A stretch of 64,000 bases of DNA, taken from positions 66,049,028-66,113,027 of the forward strand of contig NC_046358.1 of assembly GCF_004027225.2 (NCBI RefSeq). Reading direction: 5' to 3'. The notes beneath the pieces were generated by a model. It searched no databases. It saw only the letters and a list, made by a program, of their open reading frames with translations, and was not told the DNA's origin. Source of the DNA: Strigops habroptila (lineage: Eukaryota; Chordata; Aves; Psittaciformes; Psittacidae). Of the stretch, positions 12,301 to 27,300 are shown in pieces (position 1 is the first letter of the stretch; each line of letters opens with the position of its first letter). The position numbers and the translations under genes were made by a program.

Positions 12301-15300
12301 AAGCCTAGAAATGGCTTTAATAATTATTAAAGATACAGGATTGTGGCTTAGGGAAGCTAATTGACCCCGATTGAAGGGGTGCTCCTATTAGGCTAATGAA
12401 TCGAGTTTGAGAAACCTGTAACAAAACACCTAATTCTATGCTGGTCTCAGTAGCTAAAGCCTCTGAGAGGAGGTTCTCTGTCTTGCTAGATTTTGGTTGT
12501 AAATAAAAACATTACTAGAGCATTCATGAAGAGTACTAACACCAATTTCCTTGCCGAATTCCAGCTTTGATAATAATAACTTTTTGCCTTTTACATCACT
12601 TCCATTTTATCCCACTGAATAAGGTAGCACTCCCTTCATGCTTTTAACTTGTTCTTTACTGTGAAAAACGTGCTGCTGGTCACCACAGGGGCACCTGCAT
12701 CTTGCCAACAGACAGCAAAGTCCCTATGAGCAGCTTTCATTGAGGCTGTAATTCCTTCCCTATTACTGTCTGTCAGCAGCTGACCCATGTGGAAAAGCTC
12801 CTTTTCTCCCCACATCCTCGTTTCCACCCTACCAGAGGTTATTCCCCCTTCACTGCACTAATTCAGCCGTTCGTATGACCACGTTTTGAAGCAGAGAAAT
12901 AAAAGCTCCAGCAATAGAGGAAAAACTCCTGGCAGAAATCACTCTTTTGTATCTGTTGACAGTGGCATAGCAGCATGAAATCATGCCCTAAACTGGGATT
13001 TTTATGAAAAACCTATGAAAATACAACTGCAATAACTACATTAACATGAAACATGCCTTAAAAGACAGCATATATAGATTGGACTGGTGTTAAACCAAAT
13101 TTGTCTGATTTTTTTGTCATGGTACTTGAGTACCGTTGTGCCTCTCTTAAGGGATGCTACAAAGCTGATGGTGGAATGTTCCCGTTAAGCTATAGGATGC
13201 CTTATTCGTACCACTGCTTAAAATCCCTTGCAGAACAGAAGGAATTTGGGTTGCTGCCCTCTTATCTGCTGGCTCAGCCATGTTTTAATACAGATATCTC
13301 CACTAAAAACCTGCGACTCACTGTACTTTTGGGTATATTAAGAATTCAGAACTTAGATGTGGAAGGCTGCAGAATAATCAGACCAAATGGTGGCCTCCAC
13401 ATATTGGAATACTCAGCAATTAAGACAGGATTTTGTCCTTTTTTTTTTTCTTTAACCAGACTTATTCATAGCTTTTTGGGCTGTGTTCAGTGTGGATGTT
13501 ACTAAGTTGGGAAACATGAGAAAAGGAGTTTTTTTCAGAAAGACTTGGTAATTATCTTGCATCGGAATCTGGAGTGTTACAGTTCAAATTCAACAGTTGT
13601 AAGACAACTTGAAAATCTTAAAGAAAAATATCTAAAGCTAAACACGAAACTGCTTATATTTTTTAAGAGAAGTCCAATTAAAGAACAAAAAAATAAAGGA
13701 AAAACTCTTCGGGCATTCTTTATACATCATCAGGGAAAAAGAAGGGCACAATCGTAAATTAAAAAGGGAATATCCTTTGCAGGATCACTTGATCTACCCT
13801 AGGAGTCGGGGCACGAGTTCGTCTTTTGTTGTTGTTATGTTTTATTAACTGAAAGCTGAAACACAACGCCTTAAACGAACTAGTAGAGCATTCACTTGTG
13901 GCTAAACTGCTATGTATGCTGAGTCAGTAGAGACTATGGAGATCAATTTAACAGTGCTTTGTAATGCTATATTGCCCAATCCTGTTTTTGTTTCCTTTGA
14001 CTGCCATCAGAAGCACCGATATTTTCCAGAAGAGACAGCAAACAAATGGAGACAAAGAGTTAAGACAGTCATGGCTGGGGTGAAATTGGTTCTTTTTATT
14101 CAAACTTATGAAGAAACTCAAATTATGAGTAATTATGGAAGACACAAATCAATTTGTTTATGGCTGTTAAACCTTTGTTTAATATTCACATTCGGTTCTG
14201 GGTTTCTTCCCCTACCTTCCCTTGTTTCTTCAGCACTCTTTGGTACACTGTTTCTATGCATTGGGAATGGCACTGCATGGCTAATCTTAGATTTACATCC
14301 TGGACTGACATTACGTTTTGCAGTGGAGCATGGGCCGTGTGTTGAAAGAGTTGCTTGCACTTTTCTGAGACAATGTGCATGTAATAAAAGTAGGATTGGA
14401 GTCATATTTTGATGTTCATTGTAATGTATCAGTCAGCTTCGTGATGTTCCTTTCGCTGCTTATTTTCTGATGTTTAGAAGCAATTCCTGGAATCAAAGTT
14501 TATGAAAGACTCTAGATGACCAGTACTGTTGTAAATGACATTTTCATAGCCAAATCAGGCAGGGGCTGGTTGACCAGATTTAGAGCATCCTATAAAGAGT
14601 TATTATACACATGCATCTTAACTCTATTGGCATGGTCCATTGAATCCCACGTGGGTAGTCAGGTAGTTAAAAATCACTCTTCTTGAGGAAATTACCTCAC
14701 ACCAAAACAAGATCTTCCCTGCCAACTGTGTGTTCATCTTGGAGTTATTCAGTAGCAGTTAGTCTTTGCCCAGAGAAGCTGTGCCTGCCCCATCCCTGGT
14801 AGTGATCAGGGCAAGATTGGATGGGGTTTGGAGCAACCTGGTCTAGTGAAAGGTGTCCCTGCCCATGGCAGGGGGTTGGAACTGGATGAGCTTTAAGGTC
14901 CCTTCCAACCCAAACCAGACTGGGATTCTATGATTTCATATTTCAGCCAAACCAGTTGTGCAACTGCAAAGCTGCAAATATTAACTGGGGAGGGAGAGAG
15001 GAAGAAGGAGGAATTTTCTAGGGAAAGGAAAAGAAAATATTTAACAGTAAGAGAGACCTTACTTCATGGATTCTGACAGCCTATTTGCATGTTTCCTTCA
15101 AAAAGTATACAGAAAAATCTGATTTATTTATACTCCCAGGGCAGGCTCTTGACCAATTTGAACCTAGATACAGGGTAAACAATTTGCCTGTGTGGAATTG
15201 TAACTGTAAACACTGTCTGCATCTTCTAACTGGTTGTGTATTTACCAGCCTGTTCTTCCCCCTCTCTGTTTTTGTCACATGTGCAAAATCACACATTCTG

Positions 15301-18300
15301 TCCTTATTAAATGTACCATTTTCCCCCCCAATTTTAGACAGATAAAGAAAAGCTGACGTGGAAGGATCGTTTTCCAGCCTATTTAACCAATTTTGTTGGC
15401 ATTATCTTCATGGTAAGCATCACCCAGTAAAACCTGTAATTTTTGTTACTCATTGTATAGAACAGAAGAGATGCAAACCGTGAAAGACTTTATCAGACTG
15501 ATGTGGTTCTCAATGGCTTTTCCTCAGAGAAAAAATTCAACCATTTTATTGGTTTATAATCTAAAATCTTTTCATGAGTTTGAATTTATACTTTTTCATC
15601 TCTTTCCAGTAAAGAAATAAGAATACCTAAAAAGGGTAGAGGAAAAATGTCTCCAGGGAGATATTTAAAGCAGTTTTCCAGTAGCTAAAAGGGGTCTACA
15701 AGGAAGCTGGAGAGGGGCTTTTGACAAGGGCCTGTAGGGACAGGACAAGGCAGAATGGCTTTAACCTGCCAGAGGGGAGATTGAGATGAGATTTTAGGCA
15801 GAAGCTCTCCCCTGTGAGGATGTTGAGGCGCTGGCACAGGTTGGCCAAAGAAGCTGTGGCTGCCCAATCCCTGGCAGTGTTCAAGGCCAGGTTGGACACA
15901 GGGGCTTGGAGCAACCTGCTCTAGTGGAAGGTGTCCCTGCCCGTGACAGGGGGTTGGAACTGGATGAGCTTTAAGGTCCCTTCCAACCCAAACCAGTCTG
16001 GGATTCTGTGATTCAAAGTAGTTTACATTTAGAGGCTTTTTAGGAAAAAAAAAAAGAGCCTTTTGCATCTGATTATGGCATCCTTGTATCATTTTTTCCA
16101 TGTGATGATCAAATTACTAGCAAAAGAGGATATTTTCCCACAGTTCATCAAAGTGATTGGGAGCCTTCATGCAGAACTGGAGGACTTGACCCAGAGACCC
16201 CATTTTTAAGGTCACCACTAAGTCCCAAGCAAAGTATTTATGGTTAAATCTTTCATAAGAGGCTGTGCTGTTCTTGCTTGTAGGTAGGCCTGACGTTCGC
16301 TATCGTGTTTGGAGTCATCATATACAGGATCTCGACTGCAGCAGCACTGGCGATCAGTTCAACTCCCTCAGGCCGTTCAAGCGTTCGGGTCACTGTCACT
16401 GCCACCGCTGTCATTATCAACTTGGTTGTCATCATCATCCTGGATGAAGTATATGGCTGCATTGCGAGGTGGCTTACTCAGATCGGTAGGTTTAAATCCT
16501 CAAATGATGTTTGCTAGAGTGAGAGTACCCAAATGACAAATGATGCACCTCAACGTGGTGAGCAAACCCAGGAAATTCAAATGTGGGGCTAAAATTCTAA
16601 CCAGCTACTTACAAATAGCAAAACCTCCATGGATTTTGCTTTATTTGTCAAGGTTTTCTTTCAGCAGTGGTAATGCTAATCCAGCTATGGGTGACAGCAG
16701 AAATTCCTATATGTAATCAAGAGCTTCCCTCTTCTCTATCACACAATTAACTCTTTAAATTTTCTGCCACTTTAATTGGCATAAAACATGTTGTGAAAGG
16801 CAAAATTGTACCAAAAAAAAAAAAAAAAAAAAGTGGGTGCAAAAAAAACCCCACACTGTAGAAAAGAAAATTCTGAATAATTTCCAACAAACATCAGTGA
16901 CAAAAGGGCCAGAAATCTTCTCAGATAAGTTCTTGTCTATCTGCAAATGAGGTCATGGAGGTCAGCCAGATGTGGAATGAAATTGGAATTACTGTTGTAA
17001 TGCATCCGAACGGTGGGATCCTTAGCAGGCAGGTGGTTGGAACTGGATGATCTTAAGGCCCTTTCTAACCCAATCATTCTATGATTCTATGATTGACCAC
17101 TCAGTGTGTCCATATTGCATATTGCATGTTGCAATATATATATGTATATTGCTACAAATTATTTAGTGTGACCAGCAGGTTGAAAGAGGTGATCCTGCCC
17201 CTCTACTCTGCTCTCGTGAGACCCCACTTGCAGCACTGTGTGCAGTTCTGGTGTCCTCAACATCAGAAGGACATGGAGAAGAGAAGCTGTGTGGAGACCT
17301 CATAGCAGCCTTCCAGTATCTGCAGGGGGCCTACAGGGATGCTGGAGAGAGACTCTTCATCAGGGACTGTAGCGATAGGACAAGAGGTGATGGGTTTAAA
17401 CTTAAAAAGGTTAAATATAAGTTCAGGTTAAATATAAGGAATCAGTTTTTCCCTGTGAGGGTGGTGAGGCACTGGTACAGGTTGGCCAGAGAAGCTGTGG
17501 CTGCCCCATCCCTGGCAGTGGTCAAGGCCGGGTTGGACGGGGCTTAGAGCAACCTAGTCTAGTGGAAGGTGTCCCTACCCATGGCAGGGGGTTAGAACTG
17601 GGTGATCTTAAGGTCCTTTCCAACTCAAACTGGTTTATGATTCTAACAAACATATACCCCTTTGTTTAAAAGATGGCTGATGTTTTCCAAAGCCCACCTT
17701 TACAAGATCTTGAAATGTTCCAGGTAGGATTAATTCCTTAACATTTCTTATGCATGTCACCTTGGTTCTAGAGGTGCCAAAAACTGACAAGAATTTTGAA
17801 GAGCGGCTGATTTTTAAGGCTTTCCTCCTGAAGTTCGTCAATGCCTACACACCCATCTTCTACGTCGCTTTCTTCAAAGGCCGGTGAGTTATGTTAAAGG
17901 CTGTTCCTGGTTTCCACTCGTTGCTTATGAGGGAGCTGCTGCTGAGCTAAGACCATAATTTACAGTAAAGTAAATCTGGTTTAAGCACGCCTCAGTATTG
18001 ACCTGAAACCTCTTCAGCCTCATGGGATAACGCACAAACTTGGTACTCTCCAGTTTCAAATTTGTTAAAGCCATTCGTTAAGATAATCATAGAAAAGATT
18101 CATAGAATAGTTTGGGTTGGAAGGGACCTTCAAGGCTTATCTAGTCCAACCCCCTTGCAATGAGCAGAGACATCTTCAACTAGATTAGATAGCCCAGAAC
18201 CACATCCAGCCTGGCCTTGAATGTCTCCAGGGATGTTGCAACCGCTATCTCTCTGGGCAACCTGTGCCACTGTTTTACCACCCTCACTATAAGGAATTTA

Positions 18301-21300
18301 TTCCTCACATCCAGCCTGAATCTCCCTCTTTCAGTTTAAAACTGCCACCCCTCATGCTGTCACAACAGCCGTGTTAAAAAGTCTCTCCCCATCTTTCTTA
18401 TAGGCTCCTTTTAAGAACTGAAAGTTGTCAAGGGGGTGTCCCTGGAGTCTCTTCTTCAAGCCCATCTCTCTCAGCCTTTCCTCATAGCAAAGGTGCTCCA
18501 GCCCTCTGATCATTTTGTGGCCTTTCTCTGGACCCTCTCCAACAGGTCCATATCTTTCCTGTACTAATAAACTTGTGCATTCAGCTACAATCCACCACAA
18601 GGCTATTAACTGTTGCCTATTTACCACTCCTAACTTAATATCGTAGCAAGCATCATCTCTCTTCTTGCAACCAGCAGGAAAGCATAAGGCTAAAATAAAG
18701 ACTCTATGTGGCACGTTCCAGCTAATGCAACAGTAATGAGGATTATCTCAAAGGATTTCTGCCTGGAATATTGTAGGGCGCAAGACTTACAGTTTTACCA
18801 AGTCATTTACTCGGTAAACAGGATTTGCTCTTTAAAACAAAACCAAAGATAATGTCATTCACTTTTTCAGGACTAAACACTAGGTGGTCCCATTCAAAGG
18901 CATAGAGTTTGGCATCAGTGACTTTAGGAATCACATATAAAAAGTAAAAAATCCATAGCAAGTTTATAATTCTAACCATTGTGCCCTAGATTTGTTGGAC
19001 GTCCAGGAGACTATGTCTACATTTTCCACTCTTTCCGAATGGAAGAGGTAATTCCACTTTCCCTCTGTCTGTGATCTTGTTGGGTGGGAGCATCATCTGC
19101 CCCTGCCACAGGGATGCAGCAGATGTTCTGACTGATGTTTCCTCTGTCCACTCTAGTGTGCTCCAGGAGGTTGCCTAATGGAGTTGTGTATCCAGCTCAG
19201 TATTATCATGTTGGGCAAGCAGCTGATCCAGAACAATTTATTTGAGATTGGCATCCCGTACGTAGCAATTTTTGCTTGTTTCTTGTTGGGGTTCTATTAA
19301 ACACATGGTTTTTAGGACATGTGTGATACACAGTGTATCCACTGCCTCTTGACTTGAACTCTGCTCTTGCACAGTTTTTATGAAAGTATGAAGCTCATTG
19401 TGTCTATTAATGCAAAATAGCTGCAAAATGGACATTGTGCCCCAAAGGGCATGCTAATGAAATCCTTCCCTTTTCCCCCAGAAAAATGAAGAAATTTATA
19501 CGCTACATGAAGATAAAGCGTCGGCGTTCTTTAGATCATGAAGAGCACATGAAAAAAAAGCAGCGCTATGAAGTGGACTATAACCTGGAGCCTTTTGCTG
19601 GACTTACCCCTGAGTATATGGAAATGAGTGAGTGGGATGGGAAGAAGGCATTTTAAACCACAATTATTCTGATGAACTGGGATGGAGAGCTGAGGTTTCT
19701 GAACTGTAGATACAGTGGACAGTGGGTATGAGGCATAACTTCATTATTGAAGTGTATAGTCTTGGACTGTAGCATGCTTCAGCCAACCACTGGCTGCTTC
19801 ATGGATGAATTTGGCACTATATTTTAATAGAATCACAGACTGGTTTGGGTTGGAAGGGACCTTAAAGCTCATCCAGTTCCAACCCCCTGCCATGGGCAGG
19901 GATACCTTTCGGTTCCAGGTTGCTCCAAGCCCCATCCAACCTGGCCTTGAACACTGCCAGGGATGGGGCAGCCACAGCTTCTCTGGGCAACCTGTGCCAG
20001 CGCCTCAACATCCTCACAGGGAAGAACTTCTGCCTAAGATCTGACCTGAACTTCCCCTGTTTAAATACTTTCTTTCAGGCCATGTGACGTCACCATCAAG
20101 TTTCAAATGCAAATGATTAAATGGCATAAAATTGAGATCGTGAGACATATTTTCTCATCAGTTGCATCCTGCATTGGAAATAAGTTACTTAATTCAGATT
20201 TGGTAATTTCCAATGCATATTCTCACAGAGGATTGTTTCTTTTTTCTGAAATCTGGACTAAACCTTTTCTGAGAGATAAGTGCCTGTAGGTCAGGTTGTA
20301 CTTAACACATCACATACAATTGGGGTTTTTAAAGTAACGTATTATGTTGAGTGAGTGATACAGAATTTAAGCACTGGATGTCAGCTCTGCGTTGCTGTAC
20401 AACTCCATTTCTTTTCCTACTTTCAACCTTGGCAAGGCTGAGAACTGTTCAACATAATGCCCTTTGTGACATGGTTTAGTGGTGGTCTTGGCAGTGCTGG
20501 GGTAAAGGTTGGACTTGATGATCTCAAAGGTCATTTCCAACCTAGTTGATTCTGTGATTTTATGATTCTATAATGCTGTTTGCTACAGTATCCTACATTC
20601 CTGAAGGATCTTTCTTAAAAGAGCCACTTTATTTAGTATTTTAAGGAATGACTAGGCAAAAATAGTGATGAAGGGTAATGAAGTAAAATAACACCAAAAA
20701 TTGGCATTCCCAGTAAATGCAGAGGCGAATTAGAATAGCTGATGACCTTGATCTTCAGAGTAGGAGAAACAGATTGAAATTTAATGGTACAAGCTACGAG
20801 GTCATGCTGTCAGTTCCTAAAAATAAGAAAAGATGCAGTTACTGAGATCAGCATTTGGAAGTAACAGAGGAAGAGAAAGGTGGGGCACTGACAGTACCAG
20901 GGTGAGTATGATATCATTGTCATGTCCTCATCAGACAAAAGCAAATATGACCCCAGGTTGTAGGAAGCAAATTATTCCCAATAAAGACAGAGAATCAGTC
21001 ACGTCCTTTTTGAAGCCTGTAAGTTTCTATACTTCAGAAGAGGAAGCTTCCAGTGGGAAGAGTGAGTACTAAAAATGTGCTGGGTGGAGCATGGCACATT
21101 TATATACAGCTCACACGGACGCTGCCATATTCCCGCTCCTTCAGATCACTCCTGTGCCAGTCTCACTGGTGGCAAAATTGGTTTAGGAGTTTCTTTATCC
21201 ATGATATTGAGGTGCTGGAGCAGGTCCAGAGAAGGGCAACAGAGCTGGTGAAGGGTCTGGAGCACAAGTCTGATGGGTCCCTCAAGTCTGAGGGACCTGG

Positions 21301-24300
21301 TCGGGGGTCAGTCTGGAGAAGAGAAGACTCAGGGAGGACCTTATAACTTTCTACAATAACCTGATGGAGCCAGGAGGTGGCTAGTCTCTTCTCCCAAGGA
21401 ACAAGTGACAGGACAAGAGGAAACGACCTCAAGCTGTGCCAGGGGAAGGTTTAGACTGGAGATGAGTAACAATTTCTTCCCTGAGAGGGTGGTCAGGCAT
21501 TGGAACAGGCTGCCCAGGGCAGTGGTGGAGTCCCCATCCCTGGAAGTGTTCACAAACTGTGTAGACGAGGCCCTTAGGGACATGGTTTAGTGGTGGCCTT
21601 GGCAGTGCTGGGGAACAGTTGGACTTTATGATCTTAAAGGTCTTTTTCAACCTGGTTGATTCTGTGATTCAGTGATTCTGTGATTCAGTGATTCTATGAT
21701 TCTGGTTACTTTGCCTTGCCTTTTGCAAGAGGGGCAACTGGCCCTTTGGTGCCCAGATGGAACAGCAGTCAGGCAAACCCTGCCTGATGCCAAAAATGGG
21801 ATTTAGTCTCTCAGCACGTGTCATCTTGTTAGAATTTAATGGGATGGCACTGACGGGATGATGCAATTTGATAAATCCTGACCACAGCTGATGAAATGGT
21901 TTCTTTTTCTTTCCAGTTATTCAGTTTGGGTTTGTAACTTTGTTTGTTGCATCCTTCCCACTGGCACCTTTGTTTGCTTTGTTGAACAACATCATTGAAA
22001 TCCGTCTAGATGCAAAAAAGTTTGTTACTGAGCTGAGGAGACCGGTAGCAGTCAGAGCAAAGGATATAGGTAAGTGCACATTGCTATTGTTATCCCTGTT
22101 TGTTTATTCCTGGATGGATGGCAGGATATTATTACTCTGAGTTAGTTTCATTAACAGGAAGATATTTATAGGAAAATTCAAAACATTAGACGATGCCTTA
22201 ACTGTGAACTCTCATAACTTATCAAGGATTTACTTTTAAAATAGAAACACCAAAGCTTAAATATTTTATTAAGCAAACAATATCACTTTTCAAATCAAAC
22301 TGATCAATACAATAGCGAAATATCTCACGTGGTTCTGCACATCAAGAATCCTTCCTGGCAACGCAGTTTTCTTGCAGAAGCAACAATTCCTGCATTTAAT
22401 AACTCTGGAGTGGGCCTGGAGAAATACCCTTGGGAATGAGAGAAGGCGCAGAAGCCTGTGGGTAAATGTATCCCTTTAACCCTACTCAGCATTAATGTCG
22501 GAAGGGTGAAGCTGAAAGCTGCAGTGAATTTAGGTGGGACTGGGCTCTGTGGCAGTACAGTGACAACAGACCAGTCCTCCCCCTGCTATGGGGGGATAAC
22601 AGCTATGGGTGAGTGTAATGAGGAACCTACTTCTTCCAAGTGTTGGTTACTTACAATTAAAAAGGTCATTAAAGTAACTGTTCATGTTACAGAACCACTC
22701 AGCTAGAGCAGTGGAGTTCATGATCTGTTACCAAACTCAGTGTTTGTTCTGGTGTTGTGCAAGCAGAGATTTTCCTTGGGCTCATCCTTGTGCCCTCAGA
22801 TCATCCTAGAGCTGAAGAACACACTGTGTTTTAGCATGCTGTTGCCTTTACCACATTGCTTTTGGGGTGTTCTGTGGCTGGCTCAGCTGATGCTGCATGT
22901 GAAGTTTGCTGGTGGAGATGTTAGGCAGGGTGTTGTTGGTTTTATGGTTGTGTGAGGGTTTTGAGGTTTTTCTTTTGGTTTTGAGAGGATGTTAATTACA
23001 ATTTATTGCAATTCAATCCCGCTTCTGCATTTGAAAGAACCCCACTTCTTCCAGAGACAATCTGAAGTCAGAGACTGTGAGATGGCCACAGACAAACCAG
23101 ACAAGATTTTAGGGCAGGCATCAGCAGAATCAAGAAAGGAAGAAAGTCCCACCTGCTCAAGGCAGTTGGTAGCCACTGGCAGCAAATACAGATCTATCTC
23201 TGCTTCCGCTGATACTGTAATATCTTTTCCTGAAGTTCAGTTCTGCACTTCTGACCTCCAATTTTGTCCAGGCTGGCTTATGTCTGCTGTGCCAGGAGAC
23301 CAAAACTATATGAAGTATCAGCTAGTTGTCAAGCAAAGGATTTGGCCAGGCTAAAGGAGTCTTCCAGGGATGTCACCCTGTGCAAAGCCTCCTACACCTT
23401 CCTTTTCAGACCCAGAATAGCAGAGTGGCTCATCAGGGCTGTAACCATGTGGATCTTGTAGCAGCCCTGGATTTCTTCATCAAGAAGCCTTTCAATGAGG
23501 AATGGGATCTGGAGAGGGGGAAGAGTCAGAGCTGGGGGGCTTCATGCATCATCCTCAGACTAAATCTGGAGGGGTTGAATCTGATTCAGCATGGGGTTGG
23601 TTGGTATTACATTTTGTGTGCACAGAGCCCATGCTGAGGAAACCCTTATCTGTGTGGTTTCTGGATGCAACTGGAAAAATCCCATCAAGTGGCTCCACTG
23701 GAGCTTTGCTTTCTCAAAACTGAGTTAGGATCAAGCGTGATGAGAAGGTGTAGACACAGATTCAGGTAGATCCTTAAAGCTGGTAAATCAGTATGTTCTG
23801 CACCATGTGTGTGGAAGTTCCAGCTCCCTGTCTGTAGCTTTCTTATCCTCAGGCATTTGAGAAGTGTGAATGAAATTTCCTGATGTTTTTCTTTTCTACC
23901 TATGCAGGCATTCCTCTGTCTTGCACTTGCCTTCCTCTTCCTCAAAGAAGTTTTTAGGTTGAAACCTCCAAAAAATAGGTGCCTAAACATAGCTTTGAAA
24001 GACAGAGTTGGGCTCTCTTTAGTTACAAGTGACCAAATTAATCTCTTCTAATTTGTTCTTCTTTTAATTTAAAATATAACACTAGTTTGGCACAGTCATA
24101 AGTGCTCCTAACACTGTTAAATGAAAATGTAATTTATCTCATTTTAATGACTAGATCAGCATTTACATGTTTGTCTCCTTCCTCAGGAATCTGGTATAAT
24201 ATCCTCAGAGGTATTGGAAAGCTTGCCGTCATCATAAATGTAAGTAATTTGGCATGAATAACATTTTAACTCAATAGGCCTGCTTTTCCATTCTGCTCTA

Positions 24301-27300
24301 GTAGTTTTATTTCAGTGTAAATCCTTTAAAATCAAGAGAAAGGAGAAGAGTTAATAATTTTCTGAAATATTAGAACATCCCAGCCCTTAGAAAATTTTAG
24401 CTCACTTTAATATATTAATGTACGTACTTATCTAATAGTCTATACGAATAGACATCCACAATGATCATGATCGTTTGTTTCATCAGATGAAACAACAAAA
24501 GCTAAATGACAAGCTGAAAACATGTTTGAGATGCAGAAAAACAGGGGCCATGTAGGGCTGACAGCCACCTGTCCGTGTGCCCTCATGGCTTTTCCACCAT
24601 TATCCAAACTAGAAATCCCTTCATTTTGCCCACAGGTGTCTGTTGTGCTATAGCCAAACCATTCTTTTGGTTATTTGGTAGACTGCCTTAATTTGTCTTT
24701 ACCATTTCCTCTTTTTTAATTTGGAAATAATGTCTCTATTTTTTTCTTTTCCTCCCTGTAGTCTCTCTTTGTCATTATCCACTGTTATTTTTTGCCTCTT
24801 TGATCTATGTACTATCCCCTTTATCATAAAAGAAGTAAAACATTTTGTACTGTGTTTGTTCCGCATGTACATGAGATTAATGCCAGTGAGAATGTTTCAT
24901 AAGAATGACAAATGAGAAGGGCTAAAGTTCTGAAGAGCTCAGCTGAACTGGCTCTCTTGCATTTTCTGTAGGATGTTTTTAGAAAGCCTTTTTAAATCAC
25001 CAAATAAAATGCAATATAAAACTGAGCTCAGCCTGCTAATCCTTTTCTCTTGATGGAGCTGAAATATACATCTGATTTTGCAATGCAGTGAGAATTTAAA
25101 GATTCACTTCACTGCCAGTTGTTTGCGGAACAGAAAAGTACTTGGAAATCAATCCGTTGGACCTTACACAATGCATCAGGGGCAAGCTGTGGCTTATGTA
25201 GTGCCATATTTTGCCCTCCCCTCGTGCTCGGCGGTACGGCCACTTCATTCTCTGGGGAATCCAAGTTGTTATCCAGGTAGAAATCTCAGTCAGCATGGAG
25301 CTATTCCACCTAATATTCTGCAACTCAGAAGAGTAAGCAGTAAATCCTACCTTTTTGCAGCAGTGAATACTCCATTTTTAGGACCCTGTGGGCTGCAGTC
25401 TCCCCCTTTGTTTACTAAAGCAGCCCCTGAGTTGCATGAATTTGTTTGGACAAGACATACTTGAGGATATTATGAACTTGACCACTGCCTGAATGTTGCG
25501 CTCACTCTTTACTCTTATGGCTTAGGCATTTGTGATCTCATTCACATCCGACTTCATTCCACGCCTCGTGTACCTGTATATGTACAGTGAGAATGGCACC
25601 ATGCATGGCTTCGTGAACCATACACTATCTTCTTTTAATGTCAGCGATTTTCAAGCAGGAACAGCTCCCAACGACCCCATGGATCTTGGCTATGAGGTTC
25701 AGATATGCAGGTACTCTCTTGAATGATAACTAATTTTAAGTATTTTCACAGCTGACTAAGAATGGGACAAATTTTTACATTCCTGGGGCAGGTCCCTTGT
25801 ATTTTTGAGACCTTTTTAGCACCTTGGTAACCTTTTCTATCACACGGATCCATTGCCTTCAACATCTCGGCTCACATATTAAGCAACCACAAAACCTGCT
25901 TATTTTGAGAGACAGGGCTTAGCATTGTTCAATTCAGTGTTTGTCCATGCAAAGATTTTTATTATTATGTATTCCTTTTTTTCAGGAAATGAGATAAATG
26001 ATGATAAAGAGCACAATGATGCTTTAAGGGAAGAAAATGATGTTACTCTGATATCACATTGTATCATGTGCTGTTCATATGATGTTTCTGTAGCAATTCC
26101 TGTTGAGTAATGTATCCTTATCTGCAATGAAACTTAAGACCTACTTAAATTGTTGTTCTACAGGAAATCTGCATGCTTGTAACAATATCTACATATTCTT
26201 TTCATTTTTAAAGGAATTTATTGTCACGTAGTTCAGCTTAGGAAGCAATCTAGGTCAGTGCTGAAGCACACATTTCATCTAGGCTCCCTTGGATATACAT
26301 CACCTTCAAAACAAATGTTTTAACATTTAGAATTGGGGACCAAAGCCAAAAATAGAATCCCAGACTGGTTTGGGTCTTTAAAGCTCATCCAGTTCCAACC
26401 CCCTGCCATGGGCAGGGACACCTTCCACTAGACCAGGTTGCTCCAAGCCCCATCCAACCTGGGCTTGAACACTGCCAGGGATTGGGCAGCCACAGCTTCT
26501 CTGGACAACCTGCGCCAGCGCCTCACCACCCTCACAGGGAAGAGCTTCTTCCTAAGATCTCATCTCAATCTCCCCTCTGTCAGGTTAAAGCCATTCCGCC
26601 TTGTCCTGTCCCTATAGACCCTTGTAATATAACAGCGAAAGCATTTATGACAGCAAAACTGAAAGGGGGATAAACAGGGTGAAGAAAAAGAGAACAAGGA
26701 GGGAAGAGACATTTCAAGGAGGAAAAAAGAAAAAGCTGACTAGGTTTGCTTGCTTTTGCTTTCTCCTGGTGATCTCCAGGCACAGGATTAATGAGGTGGG
26801 CAAACATATTTTTAGCACAGAACCTATGGAACAGAAGTGTCAGTGTCATGGTCCAGTACAAAAATGCCGTTTTTATTTGCATTCTTCTCCCAGCCTCTTT
26901 CTTCTTCCCATCCCATCATTTCTTTCATATCCCAAGGGTTTTTAAACCATTTGAAAACATGGACCCCTAATTCATTCAACATAGGAAGGATTTAAAGTTA
27001 GTGTTTTTTTCTTGGTCCTGTTTCTAACAAGTTATTGTTGATGAACTCATGGATTTTCTGTGAGCAACAACTAAGGCAAAATTCTCATCTTCTCTCTCTA
27101 TATGGCAAACTTCAGCTGATCATGAGCAAGAACACCACACAATATAAATACACCCCATGGATCTGAGATCAGTATTTGTGTTTTTCAAATTAGTCTTAAA
27201 AATAAAGGTTGAGTTGGGTTTTACCAATCTTAAAATAAATTATCTGTGTAATTTACTCCATCTTTATGCAGAATTAGTATTATTTGTACTAATCAGAGGG

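Noticed and set aside
13101..13505. 134-codon ORF in the intron before ANO1 segment d
   Set aside because: No family resemblance, no splice sites that fit, and poly-T coded Phe run.
15685..16101. 138-codon minus-strand ORF, with similar ORFs at 1872, 10725, 39445 and 49328
   Set aside because: All are antisense or sense readings of the CR1 3' core; the shared LNLPSGRLK and CHGQGHLP strings show this.
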